A stretch of DNA of 64,000 nucleotides from Hypericum androsaemum (Eukaryota > Streptophyta > Magnoliopsida > Malpighiales > Hypericaceae): assembly GCA_963995505.1 (NCBI GenBank), contig OZ023190.1, positions 620,001 to 684,000 of the forward strand. Reading direction: 5' to 3'. Shown here one piece after another: positions 1-11,359 of the stretch. The notes under the pieces are model-generated. The model was not told where the DNA came from and did no database searches. It saw only the letters and a program-made list of their open reading frames with translations. Position numbers and translations under genes: made by a program. How positions within the stretch are numbered: position 1 is the stretch's first letter; each line of letters starts with the position of its first letter.

Positions 1-3000
1 GGTTCTTGTCATACTTGATAATGTCAGTGACATAGGTCAATTACAAGAACTGATAGGGGACTATAACTTCTTCGGTCCAGGAAGTAAGGTGATTGCAACA
101 TGCAGAGACCAGCAAGTCCTCAAGAATGTATGTGACCAAGTATATGAAGTCAAAGAGTTGAATGAGTATGAATCCCTTCAACTCATTCAGCTTCATATGT
201 TTAAGCAAAGACAACCAACGCCATGTCAGATGGACTTACTGAAAGAAGCAGTCAAATACACACAAGGCTTGCCATTAGCTCTCGTAGTCTTGGGTCGCAA
301 TCTCTTTGACAAAGATATAACCATTTGGAAGAGCGAGCTTGGAAAACTAAGAAACATCCCGGATTTGCAGATCGTGAAGATTTTGAAGACTAGCTTTGAT
401 GGACTAGAAGATACAGAGAAGAGCATATTCCTTGATATTGCTTGTGTCATGGAAGGCTGGAATAGACATCGTATTGAAAGTATACTGGATGGTTGTGGAT
501 TTTATGCTCTAAGGGGAATTACTCGTCTTGTTGATAAGGCTCTGATAACCATATCAAACCAACAAGAAATACGGATGCATGACATAATAAAACAGATTGG
601 CCAACATATAGCTTCTCATGAAGGTATCAAAGAGACGGGAAGACCTAGAAGGTTATGGAGGAGGAACGAGGAAGTTTCAGATATGCTGACACGAACTCAG
701 GTAACTAAGAATATATCGTACCTAAAATTTTATATATCAGTTCAAATTCTCAAGGGTTCTATCTGACACGAGCCAATGTCGAGTTTAAACCAAACTATGC
801 TGCTTTAAAACTCACCGTCTCATTTTATTGCTTACTGGCAAGCAACAAGAATCTGTGACTGTGTTGTTGTCAATTCACTGCAACGTATGCATGTAGCTAC
901 TTCTTTACAGTCATTATCAATTATCTTTTCACGTTCATGGTTAGGAGGTAGAAGGGACAAGGAACATAGAAGTCATATCAATGGACCTGTCCACTGCTGC
1001 AATTATCAAACTGAGGCCCAAAGTCTTCATGAAGATGCCAAGACTACGAATCTTGTGTTTTCACCATGCTTTTAACAGAAATAACCAGAGAATTTCCCTT
1101 CCGGAGGAACTCAAGTATCTTCCCGATGGATTGCGGTACTTGCAATGGGACCACTACCCTTCGCCATCTCTGCCATCACGGTTTAATCCTGGTAATCTTG
1201 TTGAACTTCGCATGGTTGGCAGCCACCTTAGACGACTTTGGATTGATGGAGTTGAGGAGGTAATGCCGGTGTGTAGTGAATGTTTGTTGACTTATCAAAT
1301 CTATGCTTGCCTTGCCATATTTGCAACCATAAACTGAACTCTTTTGCATCCATGTTTTATTAGGCAGTGCAATTAGCTTGTTGATAGGCCAAATCCAATA
1401 TAATACTAGCACACACTTCACAACTTGACAAGGTTGTTTCTGCAATTCCTCTTCTGATTTATGTTTGTAAATGGATAAGCTGGCTAGTTCATTGTATTTT
1501 CTGAATTGTTGCAGCCGTGCCTGCCGAGCTTGAAATATGTCGACCTTTTTGGATCCAAGAACTTGACCACACTTCCTGCCTTCAGAAAAGCATTGAAATT
1601 GGAGACACTGCAATTGTCATTTTGTTGCAACTTAAGAGGCCTTCCAGATTCAATACAGCATCTAGTGGAACTCAAATATTTATATTTGGACCATGATAGA
1701 AATCTTACTGGGATTCCAGAATGCTCACAGTTGACAAAGCTGGAGATACTATCCATCCAGAGCTGCTCAAATATCAGAAATCTTCCACTGCTTCCGCCAA
1801 ATCTGATTCAGTTGCTTCTGAGTAAAACAAAGATAAAAGAGTTGCCTCCATCAGTCCAGGCACTGTCTCGACTTCAATTCTTATGGCTGTGGGGCTGTGA
1901 AGAGCTAGAGAGTCTACCAAAATTTTGTGAACTGAAACATCTTAAAAAGCTTAATCTTTTCAGATGCCCGAAACTGCTGACTTATCCAGCGGACTTGAAT
2001 GATTTCGAGTCCCTCGATGGGCTTTTCATGGATGGGAGTCCAATGCACAACTTAATGCCGTCCGTAACACGCCTTAGTTCACTGACCGTATTGAGATGTT
2101 ATGGGTACAAGGGCGACGCACTACCTTCTTTGAAAGGTTTAGTGTCTCTCAGGCAACTGGGTTTGCAAGAATGCTATTTGCGGAGCTTACCAGAAGACAT
2201 CAAGTACCTCACCCATCTCTGGGAAATCGACTTGTCCAATAGCAAGCGTCTCAGTTTTATACCCGAGCTTCCACCAAGCCTGCATTACCTAGATGCGTCT
2301 GACTGCATATCTCTGCAAAAATATGACCACATTTCATTACCACGAGTTGATCTTGGACTTGGTTCACGATCACATTTGCACTTGAAGTTTCTTAACTGCT
2401 TTAATTTGGAGCGAGATGCAAGGAACAATATCTGGAGTGATTTCTGGTTCAGAATTCTATTCGTTCTGGTACATTCATCTCTCTCTCTCTCTCTCAAATG
2501 CAACGACAGATTTGCATATTTTTTGGTGAATCTCATTCAGAATCTTTTATCACAGGTCCCTCTGGTGGAGCGGCGTACAAATACATATACACTATATTCA
2601 AAAACTGAAAGATCAGTTGCGGCATGTCTTTGCGTCCCGGGAAATGAAGTGCCAGAATTGGTCAAGTACTCCAGGATAGGATCTTCATTACAGGTGAAGG
2701 GCAACTGCAGGAGAAGACTGCACCCCCTTCGATTTATATTCTGTGCAGTTGTAGCTGCACCCCGTGAATTTGCTTCAGGTCTGAGGATGCTCACAATTAC
2801 CTGCCAGTGCATATCCAAGTCTGGAGAAACTTTTCATTCACGAGGCCGCTTCAGGTTCCAATCTCTATCTGAAAGAGAGCACACAATCTTATGGTGTGAT
2901 GGCTTCAGTCCCTCTCAATTCTATTTCAATGAAGCCATGTTTCGATTTTCTGCTGCGGTAAGTGGTTATAAGGGCAACACTGAAGACTGGGATTTCGAGG

Positions 3001-3167
3001 GTATGGCAATTTTGAAGTGCGGGGTTACTCCAATTGGCAGGAAATTCGGAACCAAGTGGTTACCTGTGATTCAGGATGGTATCTCCCAGGTTGTGGAAGA
3101 AAGACTCAGCCCTATAAAGAGATCACACAAGAGAAAGCGTGGAAATGGTGACGAGGAACAGCCATAA
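1..3167 (+). CDS. TIR-NBS-LRR immune receptor, 5' part outside the window (unit A)
   Basis: 3' part of a TNL receptor; the window opens at the third base of an arginine codon just before the kinase-2 motif. Exons are 1-700, about 945-1259, and 1515-3167. The retained protein (about residues 288-1175 of the complete copy) includes kinase-2, RNBS-B, GLPLA, the MHD motif, the LRR region and the post-LRR C-JID domain, ending in a basic KRSHKRKRG tail. Where it overlaps the complete copies the translation is identical. The TIR exon and promoter lie beyond the left edge, so whether this copy is complete cannot be judged here, though nothing in the visible part is broken. Confidence 0.92.
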
Positions 3168-4155
3168 AATAAAGACACCGAAGTACAGAAAGACATCAAC
3201 AGCAAGGAAGAACCATGAAGGCAGGTGAATCAGCCGTGCAAGTTGTTTTAGGACCAGCCAAGGTTGGGAATGGGAGATCTACCAAGCTCAACCAGCTATT
3301 GAAGGTCTGCAGAGACTTGGGATGTTTCTCGGGGTGAATACGCAGGAGAGACTCTGAAGCCGCAGCTGGCTAAAGGCTAAAGAGAGGTGGAGAATGGTAT
3401 CATGTGCCCAAACGCGCTCCATGGACAGAATTGCGAGGATGTGATTTTTAGGACAGATGATAGATTAAGTTGCTTGCAAGCTGTTGTGTGCATTTTCTGT
3501 CTTCCTGTACTCTACTGCTGATTTTTTTTTATTGTACAAAGTAGATTATTACTCCTTTGATGATTAATTAATTACAAGACAGCAAGTCATATCAAAGAAT
3601 CGCATTTATTATTACGTGATCAATGGTCGGTTAGTTAGTTTGTGGTAAATGGTGTCCAAGCATTTAGAACCATTTTCCGAAATTTCCTACTGGTTGGAGA
3701 ATGAATCGTCAACAGTAAGTATTGCATGGATTTCTTCTAAAAAAAAAAGTATTGCATGGATTCCAAGTACAACACTCTTTCTCATTCTTCCGCTATTTTG
3801 ATGGTTCCATAACATTTTCGGCGAGAATTTTTACCTAGTATCTATTGTTGCTGTAATACCACGGACAAACGGTAGCGTCCGATTAACAAGACATCCCTTC
3901 CAACATTCACAAGTTTCGAACTCCGGAAAATCAATGACCTTACTTGTCAAGATAAAATTCATAACTTTAAAGGTCACAGCTGCAAGCAAGAAGGGCTTCA
4001 CCCTTACATGCCACTATAAATTGAAGGTAGGTGATATCTTGCTTTTTAGAATTGGTACAATGAACAAACAAAACCTTTATATATAAAAGTAAACGGTAAT
4101 TGATTATATTGGATCAAATAAATCCAATCCACCATGTGAGTTGTGCCATGTGGAC
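3168..4155 (+). other. TNL 3' UTR and 3' flank (unit A)
   Basis: AATAAA at 3168-3173 lies right after the stop, with a T-rich stretch near 3520. From about 3530 this is the first of three related 3'-flank blocks in the unit (the others begin near 6300 and 13750). A short duplication around 3719-3765 repeats AGTATTGCATGGATT either side of an A-run; the block near 13950 has only one copy. No gene seen. Confidence 0.5.
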
Positions 4156-4656
4156 CTAAGTGTTCTTCCCAGGGCCCGGGCTCTCGCTCCCTCCTCGCAC
4201 AGGCGGGCTTCCCCTTGCCGACGTCCTCGATGTCGCCTTTGATCTGAAGCAAGGTTTTTAAAAACGATGACCAGTTGAACAGTCAATTGGACCAGATATT
4301 TTAAATATTTTTTAGTTTAAAATAATAAATAGACAAAATAATAAGTTTAAAAATCTATATTCTTGTTATGCTGGCCAATTTTTTTTATCTATGGTCTAAT
4401 TTTCTTTGTTGATTTAGTGCGTGATCTGATTTTTTAAAATTTTTTTAGGTTGAGATGGGTAAAATTCGGTCGAATAAGGTAATCTGAGTTAACATATTTG
4501 ACTAAACTACTTAGTCCGACCAAAATTTGGGCGATTCGCAAAATTGGCGTTAGTACGTCCAACTGTCTGATTTGCACGTTTTTAAAAACCTTGATCTGAA
4601 ATACCAACCGGCCGGCCTCCATTCAGGATCAGCCAAGTTCTGTCCAGTACCACTAC
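4156..4656 (-). pseudogene. Small secreted-peptide gene relic, exon 2 only, split by a MITE (unit A)
   Basis: Minus-strand relic of the two-exon gene that is apparently intact at 6593-7197 and 14391-15000. The exon 2 acceptor (CAG before 4656) and the end of the frame are still visible, with a C-terminus SPPVRGGSESPGPGKNT and stop at 4158-4156. The exon is cut in two by the MITE at 4250-4593. The signal-peptide exon expected near 5040 has been replaced by unrelated AT-rich sequence. It cannot encode a secreted product. Recognition rests on comparison with the two sister copies. Confidence 0.5.
4250..4593. mobile_element. hAT-like MITE, 344 bp, with 17-bp TIRs and 8-bp TSD (unit A)
   Basis: Non-coding insertion with perfect 17-bp terminal inverted repeats, CAAGGTTTTTAAAAACG at 4250-4266 and its complement at 4577-4593. 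It is flanked by ATCTGAAG (4242-4249) and ATCTGAAA (4594-4601), an 8-bp target duplication with one later change. The sister flanks near 6690 and 14485 hold the uninterrupted site once (TGATCTGAAGTACC), which confirms the insertion. An 8-bp duplication with short TIRs points to the hAT group. No transposase frame is present, so it would need a helper. Confidence 0.8.
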
Positions 4657-5691
4657 CTGGCCCCAGCACATGTTATAATTACCACATAGTTGGCAAAATC
4701 ATGTCATGCATGTACTTATAATTTGTATATTATATAATGGAGAGTTTTTTCTTGAATGGGTAAATTTCGTTAATAATATACGTAATATACACTAAATGTG
4801 TACTAGAATCCCTTCATTAAAAAATTGCAGTCGTGGACCTCAACTCTACAACAGCAAAATTCAATGAGATGAAAACCAATGCAGGAAAGAGTATCCGACA
4901 CAGGGGACCTATATGTAATTAGCTATATAATGGAGAGAGTTAACGTTATGCATATACGTACTTTAGGTCTTAGGTTGATTGATGTCTAAATTAGTGCATT
5001 TAAAAACCAAAGTAAAACTGAACAATAATTTGAGAAATGTTAAGTAGAGGTATTTTTGTCATTTCAATAACAAAAATGAAGAATAATAGCGGATGACATC
5101 AGCGAAAGATACGAGAAATATAATAAACTAAATATAGGAATCTTTATCATCTATTTTGATAATCGAGAAGTTAAATCATAGATTTAACCATATTCGAAGA
5201 ATCTGATAATAATTTACCCAATATCTAATCACCCGAAAGAAATTCTTCGAAAAGATTACATCTTAAATGCAAAAGGAGAAATTCAGGTGCGACTTAAGTT
5301 CTTTCTTTTACTAGGAGTTCTTAATGTTCCGTTTTTCAAGTATTGCTTTCCATCTATGGTCTGTTCTTGATACAATGACCTAATTAAAAGATGTCCCAAT
5401 TCTTTGAGATGGCGTAGATCCATCCAATGCACCGGTTAATTTGACAGTTCGATTGTGGTCGGCGGCGGTCGTCTGCCTGAGGTCCTGTCGTTTGCTGGGG
5501 AGGGATTGTGTCGTTGATGACGAGGTGGTAGGTTGAAACTGATAATCTAAAGGGGTATTGTAGTCTTTCAAATTAATTTAACGGTTGACTAATTATTAAC
5601 TTAACATAAATTGAGCGCTTGGGGAATCTCAAGATAGCTTATATATTTTTTAAATATCTTAGTTCGAATATGAAGTAGTTGATTTATTCAT
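4657..5691. other. AT-rich spacer ending in a TNL promoter copy (unit A)
   Basis: 4657-4975 continues the 3'-flank homology shared with the blocks near 6780 and 14580, then diverges. 4976-5275 is AT-rich with nothing recognisable. From about 5276 the sequence follows the real TNL leader and promoter (22882-23305), including the GAAATTCAGGTGCGAC leader-donor region and TTGACT cores, and leads into the TIR relic. Confidence 0.5.
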
Positions 5692-6300
5692 ATGGACGCA
5701 ACAGATAGATATATATCCAAGTTTACTAATAAATTAATTACTTATAGCATCCCAGTTGCTCTGATTCCTTGTAGGTCGCTTCGGAAATATAATATTATCA
5801 GTGGCTGCTCCACTGGATAAAGCATAACGTCTTCTTCATCAACTTCCGAGGGAAAGACACCCGCAAGAAATTCACCAGCCACCTCCAATGGAACGGGATT
5901 GCTTCGTTCACGGACGAAGCAGACCGGCACTTTCGGGGACGGTTTTGAGAGGCTTATTCAGGATGCTCGGTACGGTACGCGTGTAAGGTGAAGAGTTGGC
6001 GGCGAGCTTTGAAGCAAACCGCCGATCTCTCCGGCTGGGCTTCCGACAAAATGTAATTGTTCTTCCTTGGTACTCCTCTTCACTTTTATTAGATATGCTT
6101 CACTAGGAGTTTAGGGATATGCTTTTTGACTTGTTCAAGTTCACGCAAACAAGAGGCTCCATCGACGAAATAGACTTCACTTTTTATTCTCCGAAGGCTC
6201 TACACTTGCTTCTCCTCTGTTGCCGGAATAACTCATAAAATCTGTGTCTATGCTCCTGTTGACTAATAACTACACTTATACGTTGGATTAACCAAATATC
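5692..6300 (+). pseudogene. TNL relic: TIR exon and intron 1 only (unit A)
   Basis: Decayed copy of the TNL 5' end. It opens with MDATD like the real upstream ATG but meets a stop before the TIR core and is frameshifted. The FRGKDTRK region is recognisable near 5845. An internal deletion then joins the FTD segment straight to the KQTGAFGDGF segment, removing the part with the putative catalytic glutamate. The exon end and donor (6052/6053) and pieces of intron 1 survive to about 6290. The sequence then passes directly into TNL 3'-flank DNA, so exons 2-4 are gone. Confidence 0.85.
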
Positions 6301-6592
6301 TTCTCCAACATTGGCAAGTTTCGAACTCCGGGAAATAAATGGCCTTACTTATCAAAATAAAATTCATAACTTCAGAGGTCACATCTGCAAGCAACAAGGG
6401 CTTCACCCTAACATGCCACTATTGATAAAGTAAATTTACAGTTCCAAAAAAAATGCCACTATTGTTGAAGGTAGGTGATATCTGACTTTTTAGAATTGGT
6501 ACAATAAACAAACAGAACATTTTTTGACGTTAAAGTAAACGGTAATTGGAGCAAATAAATCCAATCCACCATGTGAGCTGTGCCATTTGGAC

Positions 6593-7197
6593 CTAACTCT
6601 GGCCCCCCGATTTCCAGCTCCAGCTACAGCTCCCAACTTGCTTCGGCGGGCTTCCCCTCGCCAACGCCCTTGATGTCACCTTTGATCTGAAGTACCAACC
6701 GGCCGGACTCCATTTAGGAGCAGCAAAGTTTCGTCCAGTACCACTACCTGGCCCACCACGTGTTATAATTACCACATAATTGACAAAATCGTGTCATACT
6801 ATAATTTGTATATTATATAATGGAGATATTTTTTTTTCATCGTTGAATTTTGTTAATAATATGCGTATTACACAATAAAAATGTAGTAGAATCTGCAAGT
6901 TGTAGTTGTGGACCATATTGAAACCCTGCGACGACAAAATTCAATGAGACACCAAAGGAAAGAATACCCAATGCATGGAGCCTATATGTAATTAGCTATA
7001 TCATGGAGATAGTTAACTTTATCCATATACGTACTTCAGGTCTTAGGTTTATGGAGAAAGGAGAAGAACAATAATTTGAGAAAGCTAAGAGTACCATTTG
7101 GAGGAACATCCCTGGCGGCGAGCTGCATCATCTGGGGGAGGACCAGCATCAGGGAAATTAAGATGAACACGTATGTTGAACGACGGGAGAAAGACAT
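6593..7197 (-). CDS. Putative small secreted peptide, two exons, copy 2 (unit A)
   Basis: I do not recognise the family. Exon 1 (7197-7095) encodes a typical secretion signal: basic start MSFSRR, hydrophobic core FILISLMLVLP, then a likely cleavage site near LAARD. A GT donor follows at 7094-7093. A CAG acceptor before 6747 joins exon 2 (6747-6593) in frame, giving 85 aa. The mature part is rich in Gly, Ser, Arg and Trp, with SGTGRN, WSPAGWYFRSK and ARGSPP. A TATAAAT box lies at 7279-7273, 76 nt before the ATG. A sister gene with the same exon structure is at 14391-15000. It is convergent with the TNL upstream of it. A signalling or antimicrobial role is conceivable but unsupported. The differences between sisters are mostly amino-acid changing, which could also mean drift. 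Confidence 0.45.
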
Positions 7198-8746
7198 GGT
7201 TTCCTTTTTGTTTCCTCTGGAAGAAATTAGGGTTTGATTTTACGCATGGAAGTCAGTTTGTGCACTACCTGCATTTATAATGGCACGGAAATTACTAGGA
7301 AATGATGCTAGTAAAAAAGCTTTAAGTTGAAAATATTTGAATGAAGATTTATAATGGCCTGCATCGATTTTCAAGGAAAATCAAACATTCTGTATTTCTC
7401 CCAATCCACTTCTTTGGTTTCTCCTTGCTTCAATTTTCTTCACCGTGTTCGACGCGCTCGAGAGGGTGACCAGAGATGGAGACAAGGGCTTGGAGGAGGA
7501 GGACCGGGGACTTCTCTCGCCGGCGAGGATCTCCGAGGACGGTGGCGGTCGTCTTCGATGGTCTTGGCGCCTAGGTTCTTCTGCAGAAAGGAAGGAGCTT
7601 TACTGTCGTCGTCGTCGATGGTTTCGGCGCCTGGGTGGTTCTATTTATGTCGGGATTCGGAGATTTTGGTTGCGACTGTGGACAACACACGTCTAAATCC
7701 TTTCGCCTGTGGAACACACGGCCCCGAGCGAGGTGATTGTGTCCGTCCCCTTGTGCTTTTGTTTTGGTGCTCCGGCGTGTGGGTCTCGGGGAGGTGAAGA
7801 TTTGGTGCCCCGGGTTGATCGGTGGAGGGAGAGAGAAGAGGCGGCAGCGACGCGACGGGACGGGGTTGGGCGACTGCGACGCTGCCGTTTTGTTTTCCCG
7901 CAGCTGTCCCTCAGGAGGTCCTCTGCCCGTTCGACCCGGAGAAGACGGCGGGACTGGGTCTTCGTCAAAGTTCCTCGGCAATTCTTTCCCTTAACTAATT
8001 TATTTATTTTTTAATTTTCTATAAAGGTATTTGAACCATTTACTTTATAAAAAAAATCAACCAATGACGTAATAACCAGAGTATAATAAATCCAAATTAA
8101 AAAATTTACAAAATCAGTAGGTAAATTACAAGTCCTGTGAGAGTAATTTCTCATATAGTTTAACAAAATTCTACCTCACAAGCTTGAACAAAAAAGAAAG
8201 TCTACCTCACAAGAGACCTCACCCACCCCACAAGTTCCAAGACAGGCCCTTCGCCATAGGGAGAGACGACGGCCCTTCTCACTACATGCTCGAATTCGAG
8301 TAGAACTTGATAGAAATGATCACCATAAAACTCAAATATGCAATAATTTGATCCAAGTAAACATTTGGACGTTGATTACTCCTCCATCCATCTTCGCTTG
8401 ACAAGATAAACTGTTTATGGTAATTTCGTAATTGTCAAATTATCAATTAGAGTACTTTTAGTTGATAATTTGCAGATATTGGTGGTACATCAAGCTTCGA
8501 AGACACTCACAAGCAGCAATAAGCTATGTCCAAAAACAATAAACTCTCTCTCTCAGATATTTTAAAAAAAATTTTGGGTGAAATCTGAGATATTTTAGTT
8601 ACAACAACATAACTTACATTCCGTAATTGGCTAAGTGGCTGTGCTTTATCAGCTTTAAATATCTCCAAGGAACCAATTCGAGGAATACGTAACTGGATGT
8701 CGCCTAGTATAGGAGCTTTTTTTTATAGGTCTAGCATAGGAGCTTT
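7198..8746. other. Peptide-gene promoter, GC-rich island and AT-rich spacer (unit A)
   Basis: 7198-7330 is the promoter side of the minus-strand peptide gene. 7440-7981 is strikingly GC-rich against its AT-rich surroundings. Open frames occur there on both strands (for example 7354-7797 plus and 7571-7981 minus), but they have no domain and low-complexity composition, so I do not call a gene. It contains an imperfect internal duplication near 7551-7590 and 7606-7650 around GATGGT..TGGCGCC. 8000-8746 is AT-rich; 8165-8340 weakly resembles 15610-15690. Confidence 0.4.
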
Positions 8747-8890
8747 TTAATCCGGAGGTGGCTCCTCTACGACATGTAGGCCTATTGGTTTGGAGAACCC
8801 TAGGTTAGCTAGGTGGTCCGCTTCCTCGTAGGCCTGAACACTTAACACTCCATTTCCACTTGAGTTCTTGTTGAATCCGAGCCAGGAAGG
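8747..8890 (-). pseudogene. RNase H-like scrap of a LINE-type retroelement (unit A)
   Basis: Minus-strand frame ending at a TAA (8749-8747) reads YEEADHLANLGFSKPIGLH and then a proline-rich end. This resembles the C-terminal end of plant LINE RNase H domains (EAN..AD.LANLG). Only about 45 codons are visible, without catalytic residues. Recognition is by motif alone and could be fortuitous. Confidence 0.4.
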
Positions 8891-8935
8891 GTCCTGGAGT
8901 ATATGGTTGAGTTTGTGGCTTACAATGAAGCCTAC

Positions 8936-9137
8936 TATTGAGTTTGGCGAGAAAATAAATATATAAAAAATTATTTTTCTGTTTTGTTTTGGACTCCTAA
9001 TTAGACATAAATAGATTATTTGATGTAAAAAGTTTTGCCTCTATATAAATGGATGTTACCCAAGGGTTTTGTAAGGCTCTGTGACTCGGATCTATCAATA
9101 AAAGTTCTCCTTTCTCCCCGTGGACGTAGGCATTAGG
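8936..9137 (+). repeat. LTR1, truncated at its 3' end (unit A)
   Basis: 202 bp aligning to the first three quarters of LTR2 and LTR3, stopping after GGCATTAGG. The next base belongs to the element's 3' internal region. Its first bases read TATTGAG instead of TGTTGAG. Confidence 0.85.
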
Positions 9138-9388
9138 ATGCCAAGAAAGCTCGAAAGCTCGAGCTTGGGGGCTGGCTCCAAGTGATTGAACAAAGATGGT
9201 GAGAAAGTTGAGATGGTCTTATTGATGGCGATATATATATGGTCCGAGGTAAAATCGGTGGAGTCGGATTGGTCTTGTAAGATCTCATTTCTTCATGGGG
9301 CCGTATTTCGTCAAGGTGGAGTTTTTGTTGAAGTTCGGATGGAGCTTCATGGTTCGTCCACGAGATGATTTCTCGCCAAGGTGGAGAC

Positions 9389-9660
9389 TGTTGAGTTTGG
9401 CGAGAAAATAAGTAAAAGAGGAATTATTTTTCTATTTTGTTTCAGACTTCTAATTGGACCTAAATAGATTACTTGATGTACAAGGATTTGCCTCTATATA
9501 AAGGCATGTTACCCAATAGTTTTGTAAGGCTTTGTGATTCGAATCCATCAATAAAAGTTCTCATTTCTCCCCGTGGATGTAGGCATTAGGCCGAACTACA
9601 TTACCTCTTGTGTCCATGTTCTTTGTACGTTTTGTTCTCGAAGTTGTTGAATTCTTAACA
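9389..9660 (+). repeat. LTR2, full length (unit A)
   Basis: 272 bp, TGTTGAG..CTTAACA, with a TATATAAA promoter box near 9495 and AATAAA near 9550. Preceded by the purine-rich AAGGTGGAGAC and followed by a degraded primer-binding site. Confidence 0.9.
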
Positions 9661-9687
9661 AGTAGTATGAAGCGATAAAGTTGGAGG

Positions 9688-10423
9688 ATGTCGGATCGCG
9701 GAGCGAAGTTTGCTCTTGTGAAGTTCGATGGTTCATCGAATTTTGGGTTATAGCAAAGGCGTGTCAAGAATCTCCTCGTGCAACAAGGAATGGTCATCGC
9801 GCTCTTAGGGAAGAAGCCTGAGAAGATGGAAGAGCAAGAGTGGGAAGAGTTAGAGGCCAAGGCGGTGGCGACAATTCGCTTGTTCTTGACGGACGATGTA
9901 ATATATCACGTCATGGATGAGGAGTCACCAGCTGAGGTATGGAAGAAACTGGAGGCAAGGTATATGTCTAAGTCTTTGTCGAACAAATTTTATCTTAAGC
10001 AAAGATTGTACGGGCTCAAGATACAGGATGGCTCGAATTTGAGCTAACACGTTAATATTTTCAGTCAACTTGTGAGCGACTTGAGAAAGGTTGATGTGAA
10101 GTTCGAGGAAGAAGACAAGGCATTGTTGCTCCTGAATTCCTTACCGGGCTCCTACGAAAACTTAGTTACAGCTCTAACTTGGGGGAAGAAGTCCCTGGTG
10201 TTGGAAGATATCACAAGTGCTCTGCTAGAGTTTCATCAAAGGAGAAAAATTGGCGATGAACAAGCGGAAGGGCTGGTCGTGAGGGGTAGCCATGTTGGTC
10301 GTAGTGAAGATGGAAAAGGATTTAGGTCGAGGTCAAAAAGGTTCAAAGAAAATTTCTTCGAGTGCAGAGAAAAAGGGCATGTGAAGAAGCTGCCAACTCT
10401 CAATCAGTTCCAAAACCCCGCAA
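9688..10423 (+). pseudogene. copia gag relic (unit A)
   Basis: Capsid-like (UBN2/Retrotran_gag type) frame from an ATG at 9688. Recognisable segments include DVIYHVMDEESPAEVWKKL, NKFYLKQRLYGLK and LLLLNSLPGSYENLV. In-frame stops at 9751-9753 (TAG) and 10045-10047 (TAA) break it. The zinc knuckle is degenerate (FFECREKGHVKK lacks the first Cys). The frame then runs into a 21-base G run where foreign sequence begins. Confidence 0.85.
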
Positions 10424-11309
10424 GGGGGGGGGGGGGGGGGGGGGTAATCACACTGTGGCAGGCGGAGTCAGCGGCCTGCAAACGGGCGGCGTGCGAGCTC
10501 TGGTTAGCTAAAACCAGCCGACGAGCAGACGGTCGGAGAATTGGCAGCAGCAGGAAGGGCGTCGGGATTCAGACCCGTGAGTCAGGTTCTTCTCCTCAAG
10601 CGGGTCCCCCAATTTCTCTTCTTCAAGGGATGGACCTCTTCTGATCGGTGGTCGACGGCGGGAATAAGAGGTAGCAGAGCGGGTCTCCAATCTTTGTGGC
10701 CTCAGACGGCTACAAGCTTGTCGGTGGCGGCGCTGCAAGAGGACACTTCAATTGGGTTTTCACCGAAATCCTATTTTTTGTTTTCTTTTTTTTCCTTTTT
10801 ATATTTTTTTTCTCTGAACAACAAACACACGATCAAGCAAGATTGAACACTCCGCAGGATGAACAAAGCTCTGATACCACCTGACGTAGCGTAGTAAAAA
10901 CTAAAATAAAGGATAAAAGGGATATGACAATTCCGATGTGAAAATTGCCTGGATAAAACTAGATCGGAAGGGGCTCAATGCATCACCTAACTCTCTAGGT
11001 TGTCTCAAGGATGGATTTGAGCATGTCAATGCTTGATCAAGAAAATGGGATTGGAAACACACAGCTCGGCCGCAACGAAAGAGAAATGCTCTTTCACAAA
11101 GCCCTCGGGTTATTCAATAATCAACTCTCAATAATATATAATAAGACAATAAGTAGCTAGCCTATATATAAGAAAATAGCAAAATCTAATATAACCTAAA
11201 AGGCCTAAAACTAGTGAAAAGCCCAAATACGACAAAAGGGCCAAAACAGAATAAAATATCGAGTATTAAAAGTCCAACTAATAACTATAAAATATATGTG
11301 CCTATGTCA
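10424..11309 (-). mobile_element. 5' fragment of a second LTR element nested in the copia relic (unit A)
   Basis: Minus-strand LTR at 10882-11309 (428 bp) with matching ends TGACATAG..CTACGTCA and a TATATATA box near 11165. Two bases inside it lies the initiator-methionine tRNA primer site, seen as GCTCTGATACCA at 10868-10879 on the plus strand. The leader continues to the G run at 10424-10444, where the fragment stops. There is no second LTR and no coding domain. The copia protease frame resumes soon after 11310. Confidence 0.72.
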
Positions 11310-11359
11310 GATCTTCTTTCTGTTTTGTTAAGTCCAAAGCATTCTGATTCGTAAATTTT

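Noticed and set aside
7354..7981. Overlapping long open frames on both strands (147 aa plus, 136 aa minus and others).
   Set aside because: They sit in a GC-rich stretch where stops are rare, overlap each other on both strands and show no domain, signal or conserved neighbour. Described as an island instead of genes.
10868..10879. Possible tRNA-related sequence.
   Set aside because: Only the 12-base complement of the initiator-Met tRNA 3' end is present: a retroelement primer site, not a tRNA gene.
10541..10884. Frames of 101 and 62 codons with phenylalanine-rich ends.
   Set aside because: They are translations of the T-rich leader next to the primer site of the nested LTR fragment.
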